The notes under the pieces were generated by a model. The model ran no database searches and was not told the origin of the DNA. It worked only from the letters and a program-made list of their open reading frames with translations. Positions 15,466 to 24,148 of a stretch of DNA of 64,000 bases are shown piece by piece. Position numbers and translations under genes: made by a program. Source of the DNA: Arthrobacter sp. U41 (GTDB lineage Bacteria; Actinomycetota; Actinomycetes; Actinomycetales; Micrococcaceae); assembly GCF_007679325.1 (NCBI RefSeq), contig NZ_VEGI01000001.1, positions 1,674,001-1,738,000 on the forward strand, read 5' to 3'. Every line of letters starts with the position of its first letter. Within the stretch, counting starts at the first letter, position 1.

Positions 15466-16452
15466 TTACCAGCGCGGGTGGATCGCGGCGCGGAAGTACT
15501 TGTCGTAAATTTCCCGGACGCCGACGTCGAACGTTGCGTCAATCCCGCCAGCCCCCGCCGCTTCGGCGTTGGAGCGGGCCTGCTCCACGTTGCGGGCGCC
15601 CGGGATCACCGTGCTGACGCCGTCCTGCGCCGCGATCCAGGCGATGGCCGCCTGGGCGGTGCTGACGCCGTCGGGCACCAGTTCCTCGAACTCGGCCACG
15701 GCCTTCAAGCCCTGCCCGAAGTCCACGCCGGAGAAGGTCTCCCCGACGTCGAACGCCGAGCCGGTGCGGTTGTAGTTCCGGTGGTCGTCCGCCGCGAAGG
15801 ACGTGTCCGCCATGTATTTGCCGGAAAGCAGCCCCGAGGCGAGCGGTACGCGGGCGATGATGCCGACGCCGGCGGCCTCCGCCGCGGGCAGCACGTCGTC
15901 CAGCGGCTTGAGCCGGAAAGCGTTGAGGATGATCTGCACGGTGGCCGTGCCCGCGTGCCGGATGGCTTCGAGGGCTTCGTCGGTCCGCTCGACGCTGACG
16001 CCGTAGTTCCGGATGGCCCCCTCGGCCACGAGAGTGTCCAGTGCGTCGTAGACTTCGGCGTTGCTGTACACGGCGGTGGGCGGGCAGTGCAGCTGGACCA
16101 GGTCCAGGCAGTCCGTCCCCAGGTTCCGCCGGGAGCGGTCCGTCCATTCGCGGAAGTTGGCCAGGTTGTAGTTCTCCGGCCGCTGTTCCATCCGGCGGCC
16201 CATCTTGGTGCCCACCGTGATGTCCAGGCCCGGGTTGTCGGCGAGGAATTTGCCGATGGCCTGTTCGCTGCGGCCGTCGCCGTAAACGTCCGCGGTGTCG
16301 AAGAACGTGACCCCCGCTTCCGCCGACGCGGCCAGGATGGCCTGCGCCTGCGCGGGGTCCACATTGCCCCAGTCCGCGCCAAGCTGCCAGGTCCCCAGTC
16401 CGACGATGGAGACGTTCCGTCCGGTCTTGCCCAAGATTCGCTGTTCCATCAT
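15466..16452 (-). CDS. Aldo/keto reductase
   Basis: A 328-residue NADPH-dependent TIM-barrel reductase. The catalytic tetrad is visible: Asp and Tyr in FFDTADVYGDGRSE, Lys in VGTKMG and His in LVQLHCPP. The cofactor end carries VIPGARNVEQARSNAEA. The start overlaps the end of xanthine dehydrogenase by 4 nt (ATGA), so it is the distal gene of the xdh transcript. A link to purine metabolism is only positional; it may act on a carbonyl intermediate or be unrelated. Confidence 0.88.
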   Translation of the reverse strand: MMEQRILGKTGRNVSIVGLGTWQLGADWGNVDPAQAQAILAASAEAGVTFFDTADVYGDGRSEQAIGKFLADNPGLDITVGTKMGRRMEQRPENYNLANFREWTDRSRRNLGTDCLDLVQLHCPPTAVYSNAEVYDALDTLVAEGAIRNYGVSVERTDEALEAIRHAGTATVQIILNAFRLKPLDDVLPAAEAAGVGIIARVPLASGLLSGKYMADTSFAADDHRNYNRTGSAFDVGETFSGVDFGQGLKAVAEFEELVPDGVSTAQAAIAWIAAQDGVSTVIPGARNVEQARSNAEAAGAGGIDATFDVGVREIYDKYFRAAIHPRW

Positions 16453-19367
16453 CCGACTATATGCCGGACCTGCAGTGGGGTGGCCAGTCCCGCTTCCTTC
16501 AGGCCCAGATAGATCTTGTCCCGGGCAATGGGAAGCTCCGCAAACCGGACCCCCGTGGCGTTGCGGATGGCGTTGGCCAGCGCGGGCGCCACCGGGTTGA
16601 AGGGGCTCTCGCTCATGGACTTCGCGCCCAGCGGTCCCAGCTTGTCGCTGGTGTCCGCGAAGTACACTTCGCTGCGCGGCACGTCCGCGAAGGACGGGAT
16701 GTGGTACTGCCGGAGGATGTCCGTGGTGACCCGGCCGGCGTCGTCCACCCTGACTTCCTCATACAGCGCGGCGCCCAGCGCCTGCGCGATCCCGCCTTCG
16801 ATCTGCCCGCGGCACTGCCGCGGGTTGACCACAACACCGGCGTCGGCGGCCTGGACGCTCTGCAGGATCCTCAGCTCGCCCGTCCCGGTGTTCACGGCCA
16901 CCCGGAAGCCGTGGACGTTGAACGCCACGGACCGCGGGGTCCCGCCCCAGTGCCCCTCACCGGACAGGTCGACGCCGGCCGCTGCGGCGGCGTCGTGCAG
17001 TTCCGTCAGCGGCACCCGGGTTCCCTCGCACACCACCGCGTCCTCCTCCAGCACACACCCGGAGGCCTGAACCTGGCGGATTCCGGCGGCGAAGGCGCGG
17101 ATCCGCACCGCGAGTTCCTCGGCCGCGGCCAGCGTCGCTTTGCCGGCCACCACCGTTCCGGCCGAGCCGAAGGCGCCGGAATCGTGCTCCACCAGGTCCG
17201 TGTCCGACTGCCGGACCGTGATCCGGCCCGCGGTGGTGGACAGGGCGGTGGCGGCGAGCTGGGCGTGCACGGTGGTGGTGCCGTTGCCGAATTCCGCGGT
17301 GCCCACGTCCACCTGGTAGGTCCCGTCGGGCAGGAGCCGGAGCCTGGAATGCGCGAAGTGGCCGCGCGGGGGAACGGTATCGATCATGGACAGCGCCGAG
17401 CCCTCCCCGGTGACCCAGTCCGGGCCGAGGTCCTCCAGCCCGGCATCCCGGTAGCGTTCCCGGCCGCGGTCCAGGGCGTCCTGCACCAGGCGCGTGCACT
17501 GGTCCAGCCCGTAACTGCCGTAGAGCACGTCCTCTTCGGGGTCGGGGTGGGTGGAGAGCATGTCGTCACCCTCGCGGACCATGTTGCGGCGGCGGAACTC
17601 CATCGGATCCATGCCGATCCCGGCGGCGAGCTCGTCCACGGCGGACTCGATCGCGAAGACCGTCTGGCTCAGTCCGTAACCGCGGAAGGCGCCGGACGGC
17701 ACGGTGTTGGTGTACACCGCGTGGGCGTCCACTTTCTTGTTGGCGCAGTTGTACACGGCCAGGGATTCGCCGCAGCCGTGGAACATCACGCCCACGGAAT
17801 GGTTGCCGTAGGCGCCGGCGTTGGTGAGCACCTCCAGCTGCAGGGCCGTCAGCTTGCCCTCGTTGCTGGCGGCGGCCTTGAGGTGGATGGTGAACGGGTG
17901 CCGGGTGGTGGAGGCCGTGAACTGCTCGGTGCGGGTGAATTCCAGCTGCACCGGGCGCCGCAGTTTCAGCGCGGCTAGCGCCACAATATCCTCGGTGAGG
18001 ACTTCCTGCTTGCCGCCGAAGCCGCCGCCCACCCGTCCCGCGACCACCCGGATCCGGTCCTCGGGGAGGTCGAAGACCCGGCCCAGGGTACGCCGGACCA
18101 GGAAGGGCACCTGGCTGGACGTGCGGATCTGGAGCCGGCCGTCGTCGTCGATCAGGGCGATGGCGGCGTGGGTCTCCAGGGCGGTGTGCTGCACCCGCTG
18201 GGTGCGGTAGGTCTGCTCGTGGATGAAGTCCGCGGCGGCGAAGGCCGCGGCGACGTCGCCCAGTTCGGAGTGCAGCTCGGCCACAACGTTCTGTTCCGGC
18301 CGGCCGATGCGGGCTGTCGCGGCGTCCTTGTCGCCGTGGACCAGCGGCGCGCCGGGGCGCAGGGCGTCCTGCGGGGTGAACACGGCGTCGAGCACCTGGT
18401 ACTCCACTTTGAGCGCCCGGACGCCGGCTTCCGCCGCGGCCACGCTGTCCGCGACGACGGCGGCGATCCGCTGCCCGACGAACCGGACCACGTCGTCCAG
18501 CACCCGGGTGTCGTCCGGGTCGTCGGTGTAGAGCTCGTGCTGGGCCGTGGAAAACAGCTGCGCGGGCGCGTCTTCGTGGGTGAAGACCGCCTCGACGCCG
18601 GGAATCCGCAACGCGTCCGCGGAGTCGATGGACAGCACCCGGGCGTGGGCGTGCGGTGAGCGCAGGAGCTTCATATGCAGGAGCCCGTGAAGCTGGTCTG
18701 CGGGGACGTCCAGGGTGTAGCGCGCCGCGCCGGTGACGATGGCCCGGCTGGCGGGGGCCGGGACGTCGTCGCCCAGCTGGCCCGGGCGCGGCTCGGGCTG
18801 GCTCTCGCCGGCGATCCCGGATCCCGGCCCCTCGGGATCCGGGTGCCCCTCCCGGCCGCAGACGGCGTCCGCGATCGCCCGGTAGCCCGTGCAGCGGCAC
18901 AGGTTCCCCTTGAGGTTCCGGGGCAGGTTGGCCTTCTGCTCGTCGTCGAACGTGGCCGCCGTCATCACCATGCCGGCGGTGCAGAACCCGCACTGGAAGC
19001 CCTGCCGCTCCATGAACTGCTGCTGCATGGGGTGGAGTTCCGCGGCGCCGGTTTCGGTGCCGGGGTCACTGCCGGTTTCCCCGCCGGCTTCGGTGCGGGC
19101 GGTGCCGGCCAGGCCCTCCACCGTGGTCACGGCCCGGCCCTCCGCGCGGACCGCGGGGTAGATGCAGCTGTGCACCGGGGCGCCGTCCACGTGGACGGTG
19201 CAGGCCCCGCAGTCGCCGCCGTCGCAGCCTTTTTTGACTCCGAAGTTGCCCTGCTCGCGAAGGAAGGTCCGCAGGCACTGCCCCGGCCTGGGCTCGGCCT
19301 GCGCCGGAGTGCCGTTAATGGTCACTGCGCCGTTAATAGTCATTGCGCCGTTGATCTCGGTAACCAT
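16449..19367 (-). CDS. Xanthine dehydrogenase, fused [2Fe-2S] and molybdopterin subunits
   Basis: A 972-residue fusion. Residues about 1-160 form the iron-sulfur part, with GCDGGDCGACTVHVDG and HSCIYP for the plant-type cluster and QCGFCTAGM plus CRCTGY for the second. From about residue 200 onward lies the molybdenum-cofactor domain with GRVGGGFGGKQE and, near the end, SMSESPFNPVAP, where the Glu corresponds to the catalytic base. It oxidises hypoxanthine and xanthine to urate. The FAD subunit is the separate upstream gene, 2 nt away. The first 20 codons contain an in-frame near-repeat (TINGAMTINGAVTING), so the exact start could be one of three nearby Met/Val codons. Confidence 0.93.
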   Translation of the reverse strand: MVTEINGAMTINGAVTINGTPAQAEPRPGQCLRTFLREQGNFGVKKGCDGGDCGACTVHVDGAPVHSCIYPAVRAEGRAVTTVEGLAGTARTEAGGETGSDPGTETGAAELHPMQQQFMERQGFQCGFCTAGMVMTAATFDDEQKANLPRNLKGNLCRCTGYRAIADAVCGREGHPDPEGPGSGIAGESQPEPRPGQLGDDVPAPASRAIVTGAARYTLDVPADQLHGLLHMKLLRSPHAHARVLSIDSADALRIPGVEAVFTHEDAPAQLFSTAQHELYTDDPDDTRVLDDVVRFVGQRIAAVVADSVAAAEAGVRALKVEYQVLDAVFTPQDALRPGAPLVHGDKDAATARIGRPEQNVVAELHSELGDVAAAFAAADFIHEQTYRTQRVQHTALETHAAIALIDDDGRLQIRTSSQVPFLVRRTLGRVFDLPEDRIRVVAGRVGGGFGGKQEVLTEDIVALAALKLRRPVQLEFTRTEQFTASTTRHPFTIHLKAAASNEGKLTALQLEVLTNAGAYGNHSVGVMFHGCGESLAVYNCANKKVDAHAVYTNTVPSGAFRGYGLSQTVFAIESAVDELAAGIGMDPMEFRRRNMVREGDDMLSTHPDPEEDVLYGSYGLDQCTRLVQDALDRGRERYRDAGLEDLGPDWVTGEGSALSMIDTVPPRGHFAHSRLRLLPDGTYQVDVGTAEFGNGTTTVHAQLAATALSTTAGRITVRQSDTDLVEHDSGAFGSAGTVVAGKATLAAAEELAVRIRAFAAGIRQVQASGCVLEEDAVVCEGTRVPLTELHDAAAAAGVDLSGEGHWGGTPRSVAFNVHGFRVAVNTGTGELRILQSVQAADAGVVVNPRQCRGQIEGGIAQALGAALYEEVRVDDAGRVTTDILRQYHIPSFADVPRSEVYFADTSDKLGPLGAKSMSESPFNPVAPALANAIRNATGVRFAELPIARDKIYLGLKEAGLATPLQVRHIVG

Positions 19368-19369
19368 GC

Positions 19370-20326
19370 TCAGGCCCTTTCCTGCTGCGGCGAAACTGTG
19401 TGCTGTGAAGGGGGCGCGTCGCCCTGCGGCGGCCAGAAGTCGCCTGAAACGTAGGCCGGCGCCGTGCCTGCCGGGGATGCCAGTTCGGCCCGGATTTCCT
19501 CGGCGAGCCGGTAGGTCATGTCCTTCCGCCAGGCCGGCAACCCGTGGATGTCGTCGTGGTAGAGCCCGTCCGGGATGGCGGCGTCGAGCGCTTCAGCCAG
19601 CGCCGCCGGCGACGTCGGGGCACCGGGAGGCGCCGCGAGGCGCAGCTGCACGGGGCGCTTGGTGGCGGCGGTGACCGTGAGGACCAGGGTGCCGTCGGCG
19701 TCGAGCCTGCCGATCAGCAGCACCCCGGAACGGCCCAGGTTGCTCAACGACAGGCGGCGGAACGCCACCCGGGAGGCAAGGGCCGACGCCGGGAGCTGGA
19801 CTTTGCGGAGCAGTTCGCCGGGTGCCAGGCAGTTGCGTGCGTCCCCCGTCACGAAGTCCGCCACCGGGACGGTACGGCTGGACCCGCCCGGGCCGAGCAC
19901 CGTGGCCACACCGTCCAGGGCCGCGCAGAGCGAGATCATGGGTCCGGCCGGCAGGGAGGTGCAGAGGTTGCCCCCCACGGTGGACATGTTCCAGACCTTA
20001 AAGGAGGCCACGAAGGAATCGCAGCACGGCCGGATCAGCTCCAGCGCGGGCCAGGTGCCCGCGTGTGCCCGGCCGGTTTCGCCGGCGGGCAGCGCGTAGA
20101 GTTCCGCGATGGTGCAGGTGGCTGCGAGTTCGATCCCGGCGTCGGACACCGTGATCGAGGGCCAGCCGGTGGCGCCGAGGTCCAGGAGCCGGCGGAGTGG
20201 TTCCTTGCCGAAGGCGAAGCTGCCGTAGGAAAACAGCACGGTGCCGCCGGCCAGCCATGCGTCGCCGGCCTGCCAGTCGGCCGGATCCGCGGTGCGGACC
20301 ACGGCCTCGATGGTGTTCATGTCCAT
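19370..20326 (-). CDS. Xanthine dehydrogenase FAD-binding subunit
   Basis: A 318-residue protein of the FAD-binding domain of molybdopterin dehydrogenases. It has LAGGTVLFSYGSF (the dinucleotide loop, near residue 26) and STVGGNLCTSLPAGPMISLCAA in two parts, the conserved FAD site. Electrons pass from molybdenum through the two Fe-S centres of the adjacent fused subunit to this FAD and then to NAD. It overlaps xdhC by 10 nt and precedes the fused subunit by 2 nt, so the three are one operon. Confidence 0.93.
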   Translation of the reverse strand: MDMNTIEAVVRTADPADWQAGDAWLAGGTVLFSYGSFAFGKEPLRRLLDLGATGWPSITVSDAGIELAATCTIAELYALPAGETGRAHAGTWPALELIRPCCDSFVASFKVWNMSTVGGNLCTSLPAGPMISLCAALDGVATVLGPGGSSRTVPVADFVTGDARNCLAPGELLRKVQLPASALASRVAFRRLSLSNLGRSGVLLIGRLDADGTLVLTVTAATKRPVQLRLAAPPGAPTSPAALAEALDAAIPDGLYHDDIHGLPAWRKDMTYRLAEEIRAELASPAGTAPAYVSGDFWPPQGDAPPSQHTVSPQQERA

Positions 20327-21561
20327 GGCATCTCCTGGTGGTGCGGGGTGTTGACGGTGTGATGGATAGGTCCGGACCCGTGTTTTAAGGACAGCCCCCG
20401 GGCGGAACGGGTCCGGGCTGCCACCAGCTCAGCGGTGATGGAGACGGCCACCTCGGCCGGGGTGACCGCGCCCAGGTCCAGTCCGATCGGGGAATGCAGC
20501 CGCTCGGTCTCCGCCGGCGCCACCCCGGCGGCGAGTAGTGATTCCAGCCGCTGGCCGTGGCTCCGCCGTGATCCCATGGCCCCGACGTAGGCCAGGTCCA
20601 GGCCAAGCGCGGCCTGCAGCAGCGGGATGTCGAACTTGGGGTCGTGGGTGAGGACGCAGACAACGGTCCGGGCATCGAGGCGGCCGGCCTCAGCTTCCGC
20701 GGCCAGATAGCGGTGCGGCCAGTCCGTGACCACCTGGTCCGCCACCGCGAATCTTTCCTGCCCCGCAAAGGCCGGCCGGGCGTCGCACAGGGTGACGTGG
20801 TAGCCCAGCAGGCGGGCGGCCGGCACCAGGGCCGCGCCAAAATCGTTGGCGCCGAACACCAGCATCCGGGCCGGCGGCAGCCTGCTCTCCACCAGCAGGG
20901 TGATGGGCTCGGAGGCGGGTCCCGCCACCGAGCCGTAGCAGCCTGATTCCGCCGCCAGCCGCACCACCCCCGTGGTCCCGCTTCTCAGCAGGGGCTCCAG
21001 TTGCGCGGCGGCCGCCCGCAGCAGGGAGCGGTCCCCGCCGGCTATTCCCAGCAGGGCGGCCACGGCATCGGACTGCGCCACCTGGTAGCTGGCCGGATCC
21101 GGGATAACAACCGCGCCGGCGCTTCGCGGGGAGTCGGTACCGGCCGGGGACGCGGCGTCGATCCGGCGGATGAGCGCCAGGCCCGCTGCGGGGTCGTGGG
21201 CATCCAGGGTGGCCAGGCCCTCCGGCCGGAGGCCCCCAAGGGTGTCCGCCAGCAGTTCGATGTGGACGTCCAGCTCGCCCCCGCAGGTGAGCCCGACGGC
21301 GAACGCGTCCTCGGCGCTGTAGCCGAAGAACTCTCGGCGAGTGCCGCCGTCGGCCATCACCTCCAGGGCCGCAGCCACAACGGCGCCCTCGACGCAGCCG
21401 CCGGACAGGCTGCCCAGGACCTCGCCGGCCCCGGACACCAGCATGGAGGTTCCCACCGGGCGCGGCACGGACCCGCCGGCTCCCACCACGGTGGCCACGG
21501 CGCAGCGCTGGCCTGCGGCGGCCGGCGGCCAAGCCGCCAGCGACGGCATCAGATCCAACAT
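20317..21561 (-). CDS. xdhC: XdhC/CoxI family molybdenum cofactor sulfuration/insertion factor
   Basis: A 414-residue protein. The N-terminal XdhC/CoxI domain has ATVVGAGGSVPRPVGTSM and GSLSGGCVEGAV with its conserved Cys. The C-terminal Rossmann-like domain has LVFGANDFGAALVPAA, VCVLTHDPKFD, YVGAMGSRRSH and LHSPIGLDLGAVTPAEVAVSI. XdhC binds Moco and promotes its sulfuration before insertion into XDH. ATG 21561 follows a purine-rich GAAAAGAGAG; the frame is open 17 codons further. It is encoded first in the xdh operon, before the subunits it serves. Confidence 0.92.
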   Translation of the reverse strand: MLDLMPSLAAWPPAAAGQRCAVATVVGAGGSVPRPVGTSMLVSGAGEVLGSLSGGCVEGAVVAAALEVMADGGTRREFFGYSAEDAFAVGLTCGGELDVHIELLADTLGGLRPEGLATLDAHDPAAGLALIRRIDAASPAGTDSPRSAGAVVIPDPASYQVAQSDAVAALLGIAGGDRSLLRAAAAQLEPLLRSGTTGVVRLAAESGCYGSVAGPASEPITLLVESRLPPARMLVFGANDFGAALVPAARLLGYHVTLCDARPAFAGQERFAVADQVVTDWPHRYLAAEAEAGRLDARTVVCVLTHDPKFDIPLLQAALGLDLAYVGAMGSRRSHGQRLESLLAAGVAPAETERLHSPIGLDLGAVTPAEVAVSITAELVAARTRSARGLSLKHGSGPIHHTVNTPHHQEMPWT

Positions 21562-21729
21562 GGCTGCACTCTCTTTTCTTGTGCGGCGGTCGTGTGCATA
21601 TTCTCGTTCCAATCGTTGTCCGGGGACAGCACCGCCGCGGCGGCGTGGCCCCGGAAGCGCTGCGCTTGCGGATTTTCGCCCCCGGGATCCCCGGTGCGGC
21701 GGTCCGAAAGCGCAGCGAAAGTCCGGATG

Positions 21730-23268
21730 TCAGGCGCCCAGCAGCGCGTTGATGGGGCCCCGGGCGAAATAGACCAGGAATCCGGCCGTCACCACCCACA
21801 TGAGCGGATGGATCTTCTTGGCCTTCCCGGACGCTGCCCCGATGATGACCCATGAGATGAAGCCGACGCCGATGCCGTTGGCGATCGAGTAGCTCAGCGG
21901 CATCGTGACGATGGTCAGGAACGCCGGCAGGGCCACGGCGAACTTGGTGAACTTGATCTCGCGGATCTGCGCCACCATCATGGCGCCCACCACCACCAGG
22001 GCGGCGGCGGCCACCTCCAGCGGAACCACGCTGGTGAGCGGGGTAAGGAACATGGAGCCCAGGAACAGGACACCGGTGACCACGGAGGCCAGCCCGGTCC
22101 GGGCGCCCTCGCCGATGCCCGCGGCGGAATCGATGTAGACGGTATTGGAGGATCCCGAGGTGGCTCCGCCGGCAACCGCGCCGACGCCTTCAACGATGAA
22201 GGCCGACTTGAGCCGCGGGAACGTGCCGTCTTTGTGGGCGACACCGGCGCTCTTGGCGAGTCCGGTCATGGTGCCCATGGCATCGAAGAAGTTGGTGAAG
22301 ACCAGCGTGAAGACCAGCATGGTGGCGGCAAGCCCGCCGATCCGGCCGAATGCACCGAACAGGTCGAACTGTCCCACCAGGCCCAGGTCAGGCGCCGACA
22401 CCAGCTGGCCGGAGAGCACCGGGGTGTTCAAGTGCCAGCCGCCGGGGTTTGTGTCGCTGCTGGGGCCGATGCGCAGGACCGCCTCGACGAGTGCTGCGAG
22501 CAGCGTGGTGGCGACGATCCCGATCAGCAGTCCGCCCTGAACCTTGCGGGCCACGAGGATGCCCATGACGAGGAGTCCGACGATGAAGACGAGGGTGGGA
22601 ACTGAGCTAATGGAGCCGTTGTCGCCCAGCTGCACCGGGGGCCCGGCTGTGGTCGCCCGGACGAAGCCCGAGTCGACGAAGCCGATGAACGCGATGAACA
22701 GGCCGATGCCGACGGTGATGGCTGCCTTCAGTTCCTTGGGGACGGCCCGGAAGATGGCCGTCCGGGCGCCGGTGACGCCGAAGAGCACGATCAGGATGCC
22801 GTTGATGACCACCAGGCCCATGGCCTCGGGCCACGTGACCTCGTTGATCACCGAGACTGCGAGGAAGGAGTTGATGCCCAGTCCCGCGGCCAGGCCGAAC
22901 GGCAGATTGGCTACCAACCCGAACAGAATGGTCATCACGCCGGCGGTGAGTCCGGTGACCGCGCCGACCTGCGCGGCCGGCAGCCAGCCGCCGGCCACGT
23001 CGGTGGGGGAGTTGCCGGCGCTGAAGCCGCCCAGAATCAGCGGATTAAGGATCACGATGTAGGCCATGGTGAAGAACGTGACCAGGCCGCCGCGGAACTC
23101 GCGGGCAAGTGTCGAACCGCGCTCGGTGATGTGGAAGAAGCGGTCCAGGAAAGCGTTCGACGCCGGCGGCCGGGTGTTGCGGTCCTGCCGCTTGGCGTGG
23201 GCTGCGGCGTTGGGGTCCGGCGTCGTTGCCGGCTGCGGGCCTTCGTGGGACTGATTGAGGATTGTCAT
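21730..23268 (-). CDS. AzgA-type purine (adenine/guanine/hypoxanthine) permease
   Basis: A 512-residue membrane transporter of the AzgA/PbuG branch of nucleobase:cation symporters. It has TFFTMAYIVILNPLILG in the first helix, ANLPFGLAAGLGINSF, FFDAMGTMTGLA and SGSSNTVYIDSAAGIGEGARTG in two parts, all diagnostic positions. It supplies guanine and hypoxanthine to the deaminase and XDH encoded on either side. The gene lies 14 nt after guaD and is followed, after a 168-nt gap, by xdhC, so uptake, deamination and oxidation genes are colinear. The 45-residue N-terminal tail is polar. Confidence 0.92.
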   Translation of the reverse strand: MTILNQSHEGPQPATTPDPNAAAHAKRQDRNTRPPASNAFLDRFFHITERGSTLAREFRGGLVTFFTMAYIVILNPLILGGFSAGNSPTDVAGGWLPAAQVGAVTGLTAGVMTILFGLVANLPFGLAAGLGINSFLAVSVINEVTWPEAMGLVVINGILIVLFGVTGARTAIFRAVPKELKAAITVGIGLFIAFIGFVDSGFVRATTAGPPVQLGDNGSISSVPTLVFIVGLLVMGILVARKVQGGLLIGIVATTLLAALVEAVLRIGPSSDTNPGGWHLNTPVLSGQLVSAPDLGLVGQFDLFGAFGRIGGLAATMLVFTLVFTNFFDAMGTMTGLAKSAGVAHKDGTFPRLKSAFIVEGVGAVAGGATSGSSNTVYIDSAAGIGEGARTGLASVVTGVLFLGSMFLTPLTSVVPLEVAAAALVVVGAMMVAQIREIKFTKFAVALPAFLTIVTMPLSYSIANGIGVGFISWVIIGAASGKAKKIHPLMWVVTAGFLVYFARGPINALLGA

Positions 23269-23282
23269 GTCAGCCGCCGGCC

Positions 23283-23777
23283 CTAGTAGTCAATCCTGGA
23301 ATCGAGCGTGTTCCAGGTGTGGAAGGGTTCCAGCACTGCTGGGGCCTGGGGATCACCCAGGTCCAGCTTGGACACCGGCATCAGGGCATCGCGGTTGTCG
23401 TTCTCGAAGTACTCGTAGAAGACGGCATCATCGAAGCCGACAGAGGCGGCGTCGTGCCGGTCTGCCGCGAAGACGACGCGGTCCACCCGCGCCCACAGCG
23501 CGGAGGCGAGGCACATGGGGCAGGGCTCGCAGCTCGTATAGAGGGTGGCCCCCCGCAGGTCGAACGTGCCCAGTTCGGAGCAGGCGCGCCGGATGGCCGT
23601 GACTTCGGCGTGGGCGGTGGGATCGTTGGTGGCGGTGACGCGGTTGACGCCGTCGAACGCTTGACCGCCCGCGGTGACGATGACGGCGCCAAACGGTCCG
23701 CCGCTGTTCAGGACGTTGGCCGTGGCCAGCTGGATGGATCTGGCCAGAAAATGTTCGGCCGTGACGGTGCTGCTCAT
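23283..23777 (-). CDS. guaD: Guanine deaminase, cytidine-deaminase-fold type
   Basis: A 164-residue zinc deaminase. HAEVTAI supplies His ligand and proton-shuttle Glu, and PCPMCLASAL the two Cys ligands. Length, TNDPTAHAE and the C-terminal SRIDY agree with Bacillus-type GuaD, which converts guanine to xanthine, the substrate of XDH. An AAGGGAG ribosome site precedes the ATG. It is the first gene of the minus-strand purine uptake and oxidation unit and is transcribed away from the 8-oxoguanine-deaminase-like gene. Confidence 0.9.
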   Translation of the reverse strand: MSSTVTAEHFLARSIQLATANVLNSGGPFGAVIVTAGGQAFDGVNRVTATNDPTAHAEVTAIRRACSELGTFDLRGATLYTSCEPCPMCLASALWARVDRVVFAADRHDAASVGFDDAVFYEYFENDNRDALMPVSKLDLGDPQAPAVLEPFHTWNTLDSRIDY

Positions 23778-24148
23778 GATGCGACTCCCTTTGCCGGGAA
23801 GCCGGGTATACCGAGGTGAGACGGAAGGGCCAGATGCGACGGTTACCAGGCTTCAGCATGTGCTTTGAAGGTTAAGTTGCGCCTGGTAGATAGCTTCCCC
23901 GGAGTCCGGGTGCCCGCCTTTGGCAAGATCGAGATTAGCACCGGAACGTGAGCTGCACCATAGATTTCTGGAAACTTAATTTCGACATGTGAAATTTATG
24001 TTTCCGGAACCTCACACCGGCCGGCCATTGACGGATAGGCTGCGGCCACCCTAGCCTGTTGAAACCCGGCCACGATCCCGGGCACCCTGGATCAGCAGAC
24101 AGGGCATCACTGAGCTGGCATTTCCTTCCCACGCTCAGACAGGACACC
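23778..24148. other. 371-bp divergent regulatory region between guaD and the amidohydrolase gene
   Basis: No coding sequence is convincing here. Toward guaD (minus strand) there is a TAATCT hexamer near 23933 and a 150-nt leader able to form ACCAGGC/GCCTGGT pairing (around 23846-23886) and a CCCGG/CCGGG hairpin. In the middle lies the long AT-rich inverted repeat described separately. I found no match I trust to a known riboswitch class. Confidence 0.5.
23966..24009. promoter_or_regulatory. Nested AT-rich inverted repeat, probable operator
   Basis: TTCTGGAAAC (23966-23975) pairs with GTTTCCGGAA (24000-24009), 9 of 10 bases. Inside it TTAATTTC pairs with GAAATTTA around a GACATGT centre, 7 of 8 bases. 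The 44-bp dyad lies midway in a divergent promoter region and stands out by low GC. It fits a repressor or activator controlling both guaD and the amidohydrolase gene. Confidence 0.6.

Noticed and set aside
23830..23930. Possible classical purine riboswitch before guaD
   Set aside because: A TCTACC-like stretch is present, but the other invariant purine-aptamer blocks and three-way junction are not seen.
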